From Candidatus Hydrothermarchaeum profundi (lineage in GTDB: Archaea > Hydrothermarchaeota > Hydrothermarchaeia > Hydrothermarchaeales > Hydrothermarchaeaceae), in the NCBI GenBank assembly GCA_002011125.2, contig MTMF02000009.1, positions 1,022,989 to 1,086,988 of the forward strand: DNA of 64,000 bases. Direction: 5' to 3'. The position numbers were made by a program, and so were the translations under genes. This document shows, piece by piece, positions 53,398 to 62,298 of this stretch (position 1 is its first letter; the number at the start of each line of letters is the position of its first letter). The notes under the pieces are model-generated. The model did no database searches. It had not been told where the DNA came from and saw only the letters and a list, made by a program, of their open reading frames with translations.

Positions 53398-54090
53398 ATG
53401 AGGCTACTCATTAGTCCTATTGATGTTGAGGAAGCAGTTATAGCGGCGAGTGCAGGGGCGGATATAATCGATGTAAAAAACCCTCGTGAGGGCTCGTTAG
53501 GAGCTAACTTTCCATGGGTGATTAAACAGATAAGGGAAGCTTTACCTCCGAGAATTGAGGTGAGTGCGACCCTTGGTGACTTAGATTTTAAGCCAGGGAC
53601 AGCTGCATTGGCAGCTTTTGGCTTATCTTCTCTTGGAGTGGACTACATAAAAGCCGGATTATATGGTATGAAGAGTAGAGAGCAAGTTATTGAGATCTCA
53701 GAGAAGATTGCAAGATCTATTGAATCCAAGGCCAATCTGGTCTTGGCGGCATATGCGGATTATAAGGAGATAAATTCGATCTCTCCTATGATGCTGCCGG
53801 AGATTGCAGCGAAGGTAGGGGCCTATGGAGTGATGATTGATACAGCTCAAAAGAATGGTAGAACATTACTTGACCACCTTGAACTAGAGAAATTGGAAGA
53901 GTTTGTTAAACTCTCTAAAGATCTTGATTTAATGGTTGCTCTAGCTGGTTCACTAGGCTTTAGGGAGATATTAGAACTAAAGAAGGTGAAGCCCGACATA
54001 ATAGGTGTTAGAGGCTTGGTGTGTGATGGAGACAGAGTACGTGGAAGAATTTCAGAAGAAAAAGTTAGGCAACTGGTATCTATCCTCTAG
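53398..54090 (+). CDS. mfnB: 4-(hydroxymethyl)-2-furancarboxaldehyde phosphate synthase MfnB
   Basis: 230 residues. The catalytic Schiff-base lysine is Lys27 in DIIDVKNPREGSLGAN, as in the Methanocaldococcus enzyme. Other family stretches are VSATLGDLDFKPG and YGVMIDTAQKNGRTLLDHL. It makes the furan ring of methanofuran from two glyceraldehyde-3-phosphates, so the organism makes a C1 carrier of methanogens and methanotrophs. Confidence 0.94.
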   Translation: MRLLISPIDVEEAVIAASAGADIIDVKNPREGSLGANFPWVIKQIREALPPRIEVSATLGDLDFKPGTAALAAFGLSSLGVDYIKAGLYGMKSREQVIEISEKIARSIESKANLVLAAYADYKEINSISPMMLPEIAAKVGAYGVMIDTAQKNGRTLLDHLELEKLEEFVKLSKDLDLMVALAGSLGFREILELKKVKPDIIGVRGLVCDGDRVRGRISEEKVRQLVSIL

Positions 54091-54835
54091 AATAACCTGC
54101 CATATCTAGTGTAGCGTATCCAAAACCTTGACTTTTAACAATTTTAGATATCTCATTTCTTCTTTCTAGGATTCTCCTCATATCTTCGTCTGGCACTTCT
54201 ATCCTCAGAAGGGCGCCATGCGCTCTGGCCCTTACTCGGGGGAATCCTAGTTTTCTGATTTCATTCTCTATTATACGAAGCTTTTCTACGGCTCTTTTTG
54301 TTATATCGGTATAAGTTGGAAACCTCGTGGCTAGGCAGCTTTCTTGTCCCTCACTTTTTAAATTAAATCTTTTTGCTATTTCTCTTATTTCCTTCTTTTC
54401 CAATCCTATATCAAATAATGGTGCTAACACACCTTCCTCTTTCAATGCTACTAATGCTGCTTGGTAGTCTTTTATCGCTGACTTAGTTGTAGCATCTATC
54501 ACGTAATTATAGTCCTCCCTCCGCCTTATATCTTCTAGTGCTCTAAGAATCTCTTTTTTACAAATGTAACATCTCTCCGGCGAGTTCTCTGTGAAGACTT
54601 TGTCATCTAGGAGGTCTATCTTTACTACTTCATGCTTAAGCCCTAGAGCCTTTGCACTCTCTTTTATCTCTTCTAGGTTTCGAAGCATCCCATTGTCGAC
54701 AGTTACTGCTATGAACTGCTTCCCCATGTTTTTCATAAAACAAGCCAAAAATGAGCTGTCTAGACCTCCTGAGAATGCTAATACGAATTTATCCAAAGGC
54801 TTGAGAAACTCTTCCAGCTCTTCAAGCTTATCCAT
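54080..54835 (-). CDS. larE: LarE-type ATP-dependent sulfurtransferase
   Basis: 251 residues. PP-loop FSGGLDSSFLAC at about 20-31, a CYICKK motif after it, and the sulfur-bearing cysteine region EGQESCLATRFPTY. LarE adds sulfur to the nickel-pincer cofactor; related enzymes act on other substrates. LarB and LarC are not in the window, so the product is open. It is convergent with mfnB (11-nt overlap). Confidence 0.9.
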   Translation of the reverse strand: MDKLEELEEFLKPLDKFVLAFSGGLDSSFLACFMKNMGKQFIAVTVDNGMLRNLEEIKESAKALGLKHEVVKIDLLDDKVFTENSPERCYICKKEILRALEDIRRREDYNYVIDATTKSAIKDYQAALVALKEEGVLAPLFDIGLEKKEIREIAKRFNLKSEGQESCLATRFPTYTDITKRAVEKLRIIENEIRKLGFPRVRARAHGALLRIEVPDEDMRRILERRNEISKIVKSQGFGYATLDMAGYSRG

Positions 54836-54925
54836 GCCATTAGAGCAGTTTTATAACTTTGGTAATTAAATTTAATAGGAAAGTTAAAATAGAGTAAACT
54901 GGTTTAATGCTATATCGGTGGTAAA

Positions 54926-55195
54926 ATGGAACTCCCCTTTAATCTGAAGGATATAAAGCCGGGAACATTCTCCTACTTAACTAGGAGAAAGCTGGAAAAC
55001 AAGGAAGGTGAAGAGACAGGCGAGATCTTCCTATGGAAAAAAATCGATGAGGAAGAGTCGAGCTACATAATGAGATGCCCATTCTGCGAGGAAGAGCAGC
55101 AGGGGAGAGTCCTATTAAAAAAACGCCCTTATAGAGTAAAATGCTCATCCTGCGGGAGGACAGTGAATCTGCCAAAGCTAAATCCAAAAAAATGA
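54926..55195 (+). CDS. Small zinc-ribbon protein
   Basis: 89 residues. Two CXXC pairs, MRCPFCEEE and VKCSSCGRT, form a zinc ribbon in the C-terminal half, after a basic N-terminus with FSYLTRRKLE. Small archaeal proteins of this type often bind nucleic acid or proteins. Overlaps the FKBP start by 4 nt. Confidence 0.82.
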   Translation: MELPFNLKDIKPGTFSYLTRRKLENKEGEETGEIFLWKKIDEEESSYIMRCPFCEEEQQGRVLLKKRPYRVKCSSCGRTVNLPKLNPKK

Positions 55196-56007
55196 GATTA
55201 AAAATCATAATAGTAATGTTGTTACTAGCCGGATGCTTATCCCAAGGCGGGCCTTCAGTGACTCCGCAGGCAACCGCTAAGGCAAGTATAGCTGGAGTAG
55301 AATATGGAGACAATGTGTCAGTGGACTTTATAGGTATCGTTAAAAGTACAGGAGAGGTTTTCGATACTACCGAAGAAGATATAGCGATGGACCCGAATAT
55401 TCCAAAGATAACCGGATTTGTGCCGAGGGAAAGCTATGAGCCACTTAGTTTTATAGTTGGTAGCGGAGAAATTATCCCAGAATTCGAGGAAGCTATTCTA
55501 GGCCTGAAAGAAGGTGAAGAAGCAACAATTGAACTGCCTCCGGAGAAGGCTTTTGGTGAAGTAGATCCAAATTTAATAGTCTCGTCTCCTAGGAATGCCG
55601 AGTTCAGCATAGTGGAAGAGGTCTCGCTCGAAAACTACGTTATGGCTATGAAGAAAGAGCCTATAGTAGGGGATATCGTTAATGTAACACCCTATTGGTC
55701 AACTGAAATAACTAATATCACAAATGGAACAGTCGTGCTTACTCATCTACCAGTTAATGATTCAATAGTTAAGACCGCCTATGGGCCCGCGAGAGTTACT
55801 ACTAATGGTACTACGATTTTTATGAGACTCTTACCGGAGATTAATACAACGGTATATAGTGTTTACGGGGGGATCGGAAAGATCATCGATTTTAATGAGA
55901 GCTTTGTCACGGTAGATTTCAACCACCCACTAGCTGGGGAGACTTTAATATTTAAAATAAAAGTGAGAAATATAATAAAGAAGTCGGAGACGATAGAAAC
56001 CTCATGA
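55192..56007 (+). CDS. Lipoprotein FKBP-type peptidyl-prolyl isomerase
   Basis: 271 residues. The start MRLKIIIVMLLLAGC carries a lipobox (LAGC), so the protein is likely anchored outside by lipid. The FKBP domain follows (DNVSVDFIGIV, GEVFDTT, GSGEIIPEFEEAILGLKEGE) with a long insert. It catalyses proline isomerisation in exported proteins. ATG 55192 is chosen because only this start gives the signal peptide. Confidence 0.9.
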   Translation: MRLKIIIVMLLLAGCLSQGGPSVTPQATAKASIAGVEYGDNVSVDFIGIVKSTGEVFDTTEEDIAMDPNIPKITGFVPRESYEPLSFIVGSGEIIPEFEEAILGLKEGEEATIELPPEKAFGEVDPNLIVSSPRNAEFSIVEEVSLENYVMAMKKEPIVGDIVNVTPYWSTEITNITNGTVVLTHLPVNDSIVKTAYGPARVTTNGTTIFMRLLPEINTTVYSVYGGIGKIIDFNESFVTVDFNHPLAGETLIFKIKVRNIIKKSETIETS

Positions 56008-56010
56008 ACA

Positions 56011-56096
56011 GCGGGGGTGGTCGAGCTTGGCTAAGGCGCGGGACTCAAGATCCCGTGGACGTAGGTCCATCAAGGGTTCAAATCCCTTCCCCCGCA
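56011..56096 (+). tRNA. tRNA-Leu (CAA)
   Basis: An 86-nt cloverleaf with the long variable arm expected for leucine. Acceptor GCGGGGG pairs with CCCCCGC (56089-56095); discriminator A. Anticodon loop CTCAAGA gives anticodon CAA. T arm AAGGG-TTCAAAT-CCCTT. No encoded CCA. The accessory region starts just after it. Confidence 0.96.
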
Positions 56097-56119
56097 TATC
56101 TTATTATCGCCCATCTGAG

Positions 56120-56184
56120 CATGATTCTTGCTTTTTTCTCGTAAATATCACCTAATTATCCCCATGCTTTAGACAAGAATCATG
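56120..56184. repeat. Inverted repeat, 11-bp arms
   Basis: CATGATTCTTG at 56120-56130 is the exact reverse complement of CAAGAATCATG at 56174-56184, with a 43-bp spacer. It lies just after tRNA-Leu, at the edge of the accessory region. It could be a terminator-like hairpin or a trace of an element end. Confidence 0.6.
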
Positions 56185-56370
56185 AAAAAACAATACTAAC
56201 CCGGATAAAAGTGCCATTCGAGGCGAGGGATTTTTCTGATAAAGCTAATGTTCCTATCGATCCAGGAGGCATCAATAAAACGATTTGGGGTATATGAAGT
56301 TGCTCAACAGGGCAGTTTGAGCGAAAATGCCACGTGGTCAGAGCGGCTGAAAAGAGCAGAGAAAGACTGA
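56145..56370 (+). pseudogene. Decayed gene fragment downstream of tRNA-Leu
   Basis: Two reading frames that look like parts of one protein: NHEKTILTRIKVPFEARD to INKTIWGI in one frame (stop at 56295-56297), then YEVAQQGSLSENATWSERL to RLKRAEKD in the next (to 56370). They join if a frameshift is assumed near 56293. No upstream start remains. I do not recognise the family. No intact gene lies between the tRNA and 56476. Confidence 0.45.
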
Positions 56371-56475
56371 TGTCAGTAATTTCCTCAACCACCCGCCCTT
56401 AAATAGACAAATCATATAATAGAAGGCGCGCTAATAAGAAAATTTAATAAAAAATCTAAAATATAATTTGTAATA

Positions 56476-57795
56476 ATGAAAATTCCAAAATTATCAATAA
56501 TTATAATTGTGGTTGTAGTAGTTGGAATTGCCATTATTTTCAGTTCTAAATTTTTATTTGACCTGCAAAGACTATCTGAAAAAAGGTTCCAACCTGAATT
56601 TGAAAACCCCTTTGTTACCGGCTCAGAAGAATTAAAGTCCTGTTTGCGTAAAACTATTGGGGACAAAGCTTTTGAAGAAATTGCTCAGAATAAACGTCAA
56701 ATAACAAACACTGAAAGAAAAGATGTGGAAACCTGTTTTGAATTAGAAAGAGCCAGAAATGAAAACACACCAGCTCCTACCAAAGAATTTTTTGAGAGTG
56801 ACCTAGTTGATACGAGTCAATTGAGTCGCAACTATCCAGAATTTATTATATGCGAATATGTTTCTGAAATGGATGTCATTCCCATGGTTTTTGAGCTTGA
56901 AAAGTTCAAAGAAGCTGGCTTAAACACAATCTGTATTTATCTCACACCACCAAGGTACAGTCCTACTATGTCGCCAAAAGATAAAGAAGCTGAATGGCGA
57001 ATTCTTAAAATCAAATGGGCGGTTGGCAAGATAAAAAAGGCTGGTTTTGCTGTTTTATTGGATCAAGATGTAGGAGCTGGTTCCAAAGAAGGCGAATTGT
57101 TAGTAACCAAGGGTACATCTGATGAGTTGCTCTCAGAAATGGAAGATGAAAATCTTATGTGGGCAAGAGTGGCTGAAGAGTATAAAATTGAATATCTTTC
57201 ACCTTTTGGTGAAATTGAAGATAAACTTGACTGGTTTTTGGAAAAGGAAGGTTTAACAAAAGAAAAAAGGATCGCCAAAACTAATGAATGGCTCTCCCAA
57301 CTCGCACCAAAGCTAAGAGAGGTATATAAGGGCAGGCTTATCGCTCATTATGGCAAGTTATATCCGGAACTTGATCCAACGGGCTATGATTACTTCGGCA
57401 GTACTGTAGATATTGGTCCCTTAACTGATCCTACGGAACTTAATGAATTCCGCCAGATGATAAGAGATACCTATCAAGTAGCGCTTGCTTTAGAAGAAAG
57501 AACTAAGTCCGAGTGGATAATTCCAGAAATCTTTTTTGCCTATGAGGAGCTAAATGTTGGACCAGATATTCAAAAGAAATATGAAGAATATGGAGAGCAA
57601 TTAAAAGAACTTCAGGATGATTATTTCAGGATAACCTTTGAGGAAATTTTAAATCTTCCTCCAGAAAAAAGACCTAGAGGGGTTGAAACTGGTGGATATG
57701 TGCTTGACTTTGGTGGATATGGGCCAGTAACATTTTCACCATTAACTGACGAAGCACGTAGTGAGATTAAAAAGTTTCTCAGTCAAATAGAATGA
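56476..57795 (+). CDS. Membrane-anchored TIM-barrel protein, glycosidase-like (uncertain)
   Basis: 439 residues: one N-terminal span (about 6-29), a polar region with two cysteines, then a domain of about 300 residues with alternating strands and helices: EFIICEYVSEM, GLNTICIYLTPPRYSP, GFAVLLDQDVG, YDYFGSTVDIGP, SEWIIPEIFFAYEE. This pattern suggests a TIM-barrel glycoside-hydrolase-like fold outside the cell; the family is not identified. Arginine codons of the CGN type occur more often than in neighbouring genes, which use mostly AGA/AGG. This suggests recent transfer. Confidence 0.7.
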   Translation: MKIPKLSIIIIVVVVVGIAIIFSSKFLFDLQRLSEKRFQPEFENPFVTGSEELKSCLRKTIGDKAFEEIAQNKRQITNTERKDVETCFELERARNENTPAPTKEFFESDLVDTSQLSRNYPEFIICEYVSEMDVIPMVFELEKFKEAGLNTICIYLTPPRYSPTMSPKDKEAEWRILKIKWAVGKIKKAGFAVLLDQDVGAGSKEGELLVTKGTSDELLSEMEDENLMWARVAEEYKIEYLSPFGEIEDKLDWFLEKEGLTKEKRIAKTNEWLSQLAPKLREVYKGRLIAHYGKLYPELDPTGYDYFGSTVDIGPLTDPTELNEFRQMIRDTYQVALALEERTKSEWIIPEIFFAYEELNVGPDIQKKYEEYGEQLKELQDDYFRITFEEILNLPPEKRPRGVETGGYVLDFGGYGPVTFSPLTDEARSEIKKFLSQIE

Positions 57796-57857
57796 GTGTT
57801 ATAAAAGATTCATAATAATCTATCTTAAACATCAACCAATCAGAGTATGGCTTTAGA

Positions 57858-58684
57858 ATGAAAAAAAATCACAATCTCAGCTGTTATCATAGCTGTTATC
57901 ATAGTTGGGGTTATTCTTTCTCAAATCTGGGGTTTTCCAAACTATCCAGAAGAGCCGACCCTCAAACGGGCATTGCCCATATCTCTATACGACCTTAAGC
58001 GGGTTGCGAAGCACGCGAAAAAGTATTTGATTGAAAACTGCCTTTTACTCGCAGATGATTGGAACAGCAATAGCTTCTGATGATGGGAATGTTCCAATCC
58101 CATGTCCAAAAGATGGCTTTAGCCTAGAGTGGTGGGAAAAACATATGGACGAACTGGAAAGGTGGAATGTCTACAATGCAAGAACAGCAGAAGCAACAGG
58201 CGTTGATTACCTTCTCGTGCAACCAGCAATATCTGCTTATCCTGTTGAAGAATACAACAATGAGCAATATCCAAACTACAACCAAAGAATGAATGAAATC
58301 ATCAAAAAAATGAGAAACTACTACAGCAACAAATTGGTTGCGGAGATGGTGGGGTTGCCAGGAGTTGACACTACTTATTCCATAGATTACTGCATGGATG
58401 CAGATATTGTTTCAGCACGGTTGCAGGAATCCTGGGACAGAGTAAGTGTTTCAACTTCACAAGAAGAAGCTAACAGAATAATGGCAGAGGATGTGGACAA
58501 ATACAGTAGGGCATCTGAATTATCTGGCAAGCGTTTTATTATGCAACAACTCAGCGTAGGGAGTCTTGATTACCCTAACAATCCCAGCAAGGAGCAGATA
58601 GAAAACCACTGGGAAAGGCAGAAGAAGGTGCTGAATGCCTTCTTTAATGCGGCTAATGATAGAGACTGGATTGAAGGGATATAG
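57858..58684 (+). pseudogene. Frameshifted paralogue of the upstream TIM-barrel protein
   Basis: Starts with ATG followed by eight A residues (57861-57868). Removing one A, or adding two, would restore a membrane anchor ITISAVIIAVIIVGVIL and continue to AKHAKKYLIE. A second shift near 58033 leads into 58031-58684, which gives TAFYSQMIGTAIASDDGNVP and about 210 further residues without stops. The intact parts have the same style as 56476-57795 (LERWNVYNARTAEATGVDYL, SYPV-like strands). It is probably inactive, or a sequencing error in the poly-A run. Confidence 0.65.
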
Positions 58685-58952
58685 CTGTTCCCATATAATT
58701 TTTTCGACTCAATAGAAAAAAATCGCCCCAGACTTCAGAGGAAAAACTGCAGATAAAATGGCCGCGGCCTGGACAAGGAAAATTTCACAAAAATTTTGAA
58801 TGTTTGCCTTAGGTGGCTCCTGATTGTACCTTAAAGCTACGTCACGTAAAAAAGACTTTTAACTTCTCTAGTTCAGACCCGAGTTTGTACCTATTTCCCC
58901 GCATCATTTATACTTTTTTGTAAAATAAGGCCAAATTCTATGTATAATCCAT

Positions 58953-59330
58953 TCATGGAATTGGAAATCTAGCTCTAAAAGTAATCCTCAAAGCCAACAT
59001 GATCAAAATAAACACAGCGAGGTATACCATTCTATAGAAAACTACTGTCCCTCTTTATCAAGAAAGATATAGCGTTCCAACAAAAGCGAGGAATCCTACA
59101 TAAAAAGAGAGCCTAATAAAAATGGCGGTTGATCTGCCACAAGGATCAAAGCTACTAAAAAAATTCCAGAGAGCCCAGCGACTATCAAAATAGAATAGCT
59201 AATATGCATAACTCCCTTTTCAGGATTGAGAACCGAGGAAGTAAGGAGATAAAGTATTATAAAGAACAAAAGTAAGACACAAACATTAAAAATAGATTCT
59301 CAAACAAGCCTTTAAATCAGGCATAAACTG
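58953..59330 (-). pseudogene. Decayed multi-span membrane protein
   Basis: On the minus strand, hydrophobic stretches in two frames join into one membrane protein: VLLLFFIILYLLTSSVLNPE, HISYSILIVAGLSGIFLVAL, then after a frameshift FIRLSFYVGFLAFVGTLYLS, and after in-frame stops MVYLAVFILIMLALRITF. The final stop is at 58955-58953. The 5' end also needs a frame change. No family recognised; clearly non-functional. Confidence 0.6.
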
Positions 59331-59667
59331 TGATTTAGTCATGATAATATATTATAGTGCTAAGCAATGGGAGAATCTCGTTAGGTTTTTACAAAAAAGT
59401 CTAATCATCTGATGAGGAGCTAAGTGCATTATCACTATACTAGGCTCTTTTGACGCAGGCTATTAAGATTTTAATCATATCCTTTTTATGCTAAAACTTA
59501 AAGATAACCCGAAATCTTATTTTGAGGGTTGTTTTTTTCGGAAAGAGATACTCCTATAAACCCCTACTTTTTGTTTAAGAATTGAAAGGTATTAGAAAAA
59601 GGTATTTTTTGGCTTAGATGAGAACCAAAAACTAGAATTGTCAGAGTTCCTTATGCTTGATGGTAAC

Positions 59668-59787
59668 TCATTGTGCCCATAATCTCGTTAGAAACTGTTC
59701 AACTTCGAGTTCGGTCGGCTCTCTTATATGATATTTTTCTAACAACTTTTTCCTATATTTTTGAAAGCTAATTTTATTACTTACCAT
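59668..59787 (-). CDS. Possible 39-residue protein
   Basis: A short frame from ATG 59787 to TGA 59668, starting MVSNKISFQKYRKKLLEKYH and ending TRLWAQ. The composition (lysine, glutamate, amphipathic helix) looks protein-like, but no ribosome-binding site is evident. It may be a fragment of a lost gene. Confidence 0.25.
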   Translation of the reverse strand: MVSNKISFQKYRKKLLEKYHIREPTELEVEQFLTRLWAQ

Positions 59788-59856
59788 AGGCTGTCCACAG
59801 TTAACTAATAGATTACTTTAATTCCCAAGTATTTTCGGTTTACGTGCGTGATTGTG

Positions 59857-59878
59857 GAGGTATACATATATGCACCTC
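59857..59878. repeat. Imperfect 22-bp palindrome
   Basis: GAGGTATACATATATGCACCTC is nearly its own reverse complement: the five outer bases pair exactly and the centre is A/T-rich with mismatches. It lies in the gene-poor interval, about 110 bp from the end of the HEAT-repeat gene. It may be an operator, or chance. Confidence 0.3.
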
Positions 59879-59986
59879 TAGATTTTCATATAGAGTTGGA
59901 TTAACTATGCGTAGCTCACTAATTCAAAAAAATACAATATTCTGTTTCTAAAAACTATTAAAATCGATTTTTCTCAAAAACCGAAC

Positions 59987-60925
59987 TTACTTCTTCTTTT
60001 TTTCTTTTACTAGTTCAGATATAGTAGTGGCAGTAAAAACCTTCCCCTCGGGATGATAAATGTTTACAAGAGAACAATCAGACAATAAGTCTTCAAGAGA
60101 TTTTAATGCTTCTGGATGGCATGTAGCCCCGAGAGCGCAGGCAGAGGTTGCTCTTAATTCTTCCCTTGGGCTTCTTATAAGCTCCTTTAATTTTGGTACT
60201 GCATCCTTAATAAGTTCAGGCTCTTTCGTACCGATTAAGGCAAGAGCTTGGGCAACGTTTTCTTCAACAGGGGGAGAGCTATCTAAAAGCCTAATCAAAG
60301 TGGGTACGGCTTTCTTAACTAGCTCTGGGTTCTGGCTGCCTATTAGCCCCACGATATAGGCAGCGTTAATACGAACTACCTCGTTGTCATCTTCTAATGC
60401 TTTTATAAATTTATTTGCGTAGTCCAAAACCAGCGTAGGGTTTCCTTTGGCGAGTAACGCTAAAGCGCAGGCCGAGTTTGCTCTATAAATGTCCTCTCCT
60501 TTCTCAAAGGTTTTCAGTAAAAGAGGCACAGCATCCTTAACTAGTTCAGGATCATCCTCGCCTATTAGAGCTAATGCATAAGCCGCGTATCTACGTATGC
60601 CTAAGTGCTTTTCCTTTAGAAGTTCAATAATTTTTTTTACCTTAGATTTTATAGCGTCTGGCATAATCTCTGAAATTTGAGCTACTGCGAATATAGCGCT
60701 ATGACGAATTTCCACTTCTTCATCTTCAAGCAATTCTAATACATTAGGGACAATTGCTTCTAGTAAGAGGGGGTTCTCTTCTGCTAACCTACTCGCTACG
60801 TGAAGGGCCTTGATCTTATGTTCTTTGCTAGTACTAGCTAGAAGTTTTTTTAACTCTTCTAGGCGGCTTTCATTTTCCATTATTAGATTCACTATTTCTT
60901 CCTCAGATTTTTCTGACAGTTCCAT
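59987..60925 (-). CDS. HEAT-repeat protein
   Basis: 312 residues made of about eight HEAT/armadillo-type helical repeats of 37-40 residues. The repeated pattern ends in phrases such as NPELVKKAVPTLIRLLDS, DPELVKDAVPLLLKTFE and EPELIKDAVPKLKELIR. Such solenoids bind other proteins; the partner is unknown. It is the first gene after the gene-poor interval and is divergent from the radical SAM gene at 60991. Confidence 0.85.
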   Translation of the reverse strand: MELSEKSEEEIVNLIMENESRLEELKKLLASTSKEHKIKALHVASRLAEENPLLLEAIVPNVLELLEDEEVEIRHSAIFAVAQISEIMPDAIKSKVKKIIELLKEKHLGIRRYAAYALALIGEDDPELVKDAVPLLLKTFEKGEDIYRANSACALALLAKGNPTLVLDYANKFIKALEDDNEVVRINAAYIVGLIGSQNPELVKKAVPTLIRLLDSSPPVEENVAQALALIGTKEPELIKDAVPKLKELIRSPREELRATSACALGATCHPEALKSLEDLLSDCSLVNIYHPEGKVFTATTISELVKEKKKK

Positions 60926-60990
60926 AGATGAATAGAAAAAAATTAGCGAATGAAAAACTTATCATTAGGTAAAAATAGAGGGCTATAATC

Positions 60991-62235
60991 ATGAGAGTAC
61001 TACTAGTTCATCCATCTTTTCCCTATAAGGGTAGAGACCTTTTCCCTATCGGTCTGGGTTATTTGGCGTCAGTAATTAAAGATAGGGCAGAGATTTTAGT
61101 GATAGATGACCCGGTAGAGCCTTTTGATGCTGAGAAGGTTAAAAAATTCAGGCCAGATATTATTGGTATCTCCTCTACTACGCCGTCTTTTTCAAGAGCA
61201 GCTGAGATAATAGGTAAAATTAGAGCTCTAGGCATCGAAACTACCCTAGTAGTTGGAGGAGTCCATGCTACCTTTAGACCAGAAGATGCATTAGCAGCCG
61301 GGGCAGATATTGTTGTTAGGGGGGAAGGAGAGATAGCTTTTTCCAAGATAGTTGGAGGACATGATTTGTCTACGATAAGAGGAGTATCTTACAGCGATAA
61401 TGGGATAAAGCACAATCCCGATGAGAAGCTAATCGAGGACCTTGATAAAATACCTTACCCCGCCTATGAATTTTTTCCTATACACAGCTACGGTATAATG
61501 TCGATAGTTACTAGCAGGGGGTGCCCTTACTCCTGCACGTATTGCTCTGCCACAAGATTTTGGAGACATAAAGTAAGATTTCGATCTCCAAAGAATGTTA
61601 TCGGAGAGCTCGAGAAGATAGTTGAGTTAAACCATAAGAGGATTAAATTTATGGACAGTACCTTTACTTTGGACAAGGAGAGGGCAATTAAAATATGTGA
61701 GGGTATTATAGAGAAGGGACTCGATATAATATGGAGCTGTGAAACTAGGGCAGATCATTTAGATGACGAGCTATTACAAGCTCTTTCAGAAGCCGGATGT
61801 AATCTATTATGCATAGGAGTCGACTCGGGCTCTCAAGAGATACTAGATAAAAGCAAAAGGCGGATGAAAGTCTCTACGATTGTAGACGCTTTTGATAAGG
61901 CAAGGAAATATGGCATTAAAACAAGGGCATATGTAACTTTCGGGTTACCTGGAGAAAACAAGCAGTCACCAGAGACAACTATTAGGCTTTTAGAAAGGAT
62001 TAAACCAGGTCAAACGTTGCTATCCTTAGCAACCTCTTATCCTGGCACAGAGCTTTATGACGGGAAACATATAGATGTTCATCCCAGTTGGGTATCAAAA
62101 TTTCATGGTCATGGTTTAGGAGCTAAATTATATTTACCGGAAACTCTTAGTAAAAGGGATTACATAAGGCTTGCAGACTATATGTACAGGGAAGTAAAGA
62201 GAATAAATAGGCTTTCAAGTACCCAAGGTATCTAA
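60991..62235 (+). CDS. B12-binding-domain radical SAM protein
   Basis: 414 residues. Residues 1-130 form a Rossmann-like cobalamin-type domain (VLLVHPSFPYKGRD, DIIGISSTTPSFSRA, VVGGVHATFRPEDAL). The radical SAM motif is RGCPYSCTYCSATRFW (Cys 178, 182, 185). The B12-binding histidine of the DXHXXG motif is not obvious, so cobalamin may be held differently or absent. Family members methylate unreactive carbons or modify lipids, tRNA or antibiotics; substrate here unknown. Confidence 0.88.
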   Translation: MRVLLVHPSFPYKGRDLFPIGLGYLASVIKDRAEILVIDDPVEPFDAEKVKKFRPDIIGISSTTPSFSRAAEIIGKIRALGIETTLVVGGVHATFRPEDALAAGADIVVRGEGEIAFSKIVGGHDLSTIRGVSYSDNGIKHNPDEKLIEDLDKIPYPAYEFFPIHSYGIMSIVTSRGCPYSCTYCSATRFWRHKVRFRSPKNVIGELEKIVELNHKRIKFMDSTFTLDKERAIKICEGIIEKGLDIIWSCETRADHLDDELLQALSEAGCNLLCIGVDSGSQEILDKSKRRMKVSTIVDAFDKARKYGIKTRAYVTFGLPGENKQSPETTIRLLERIKPGQTLLSLATSYPGTELYDGKHIDVHPSWVSKFHGHGLGAKLYLPETLSKRDYIRLADYMYREVKRINRLSSTQGI

Positions 62236-62298
62236 ATCTGCAGTGCACTTTGCATCAGAGATGTCGCAGTCTATTCTAAAATTTTAATGTCCTTATTC

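Larger units (their letters stand above)
58685..59986. other. Gene-poor interval of about 1.3 kb
   Basis: No intact gene longer than 60 codons. It contains the remains of a membrane protein (58953-59330, minus), a possible 39-codon reading frame (59668-59787, minus) and an imperfect 22-bp palindrome (59857-59878). Several short broken reading frames suggest further decayed genes. No RNA gene was recognised. Confidence 0.6.

Noticed and set aside
56097-59986. Integrated virus or plasmid at tRNA-Leu
   Set aside because: No integrase, no replication gene and no second copy of the tRNA 3' end were found. Only a low-density accessory region can be claimed.
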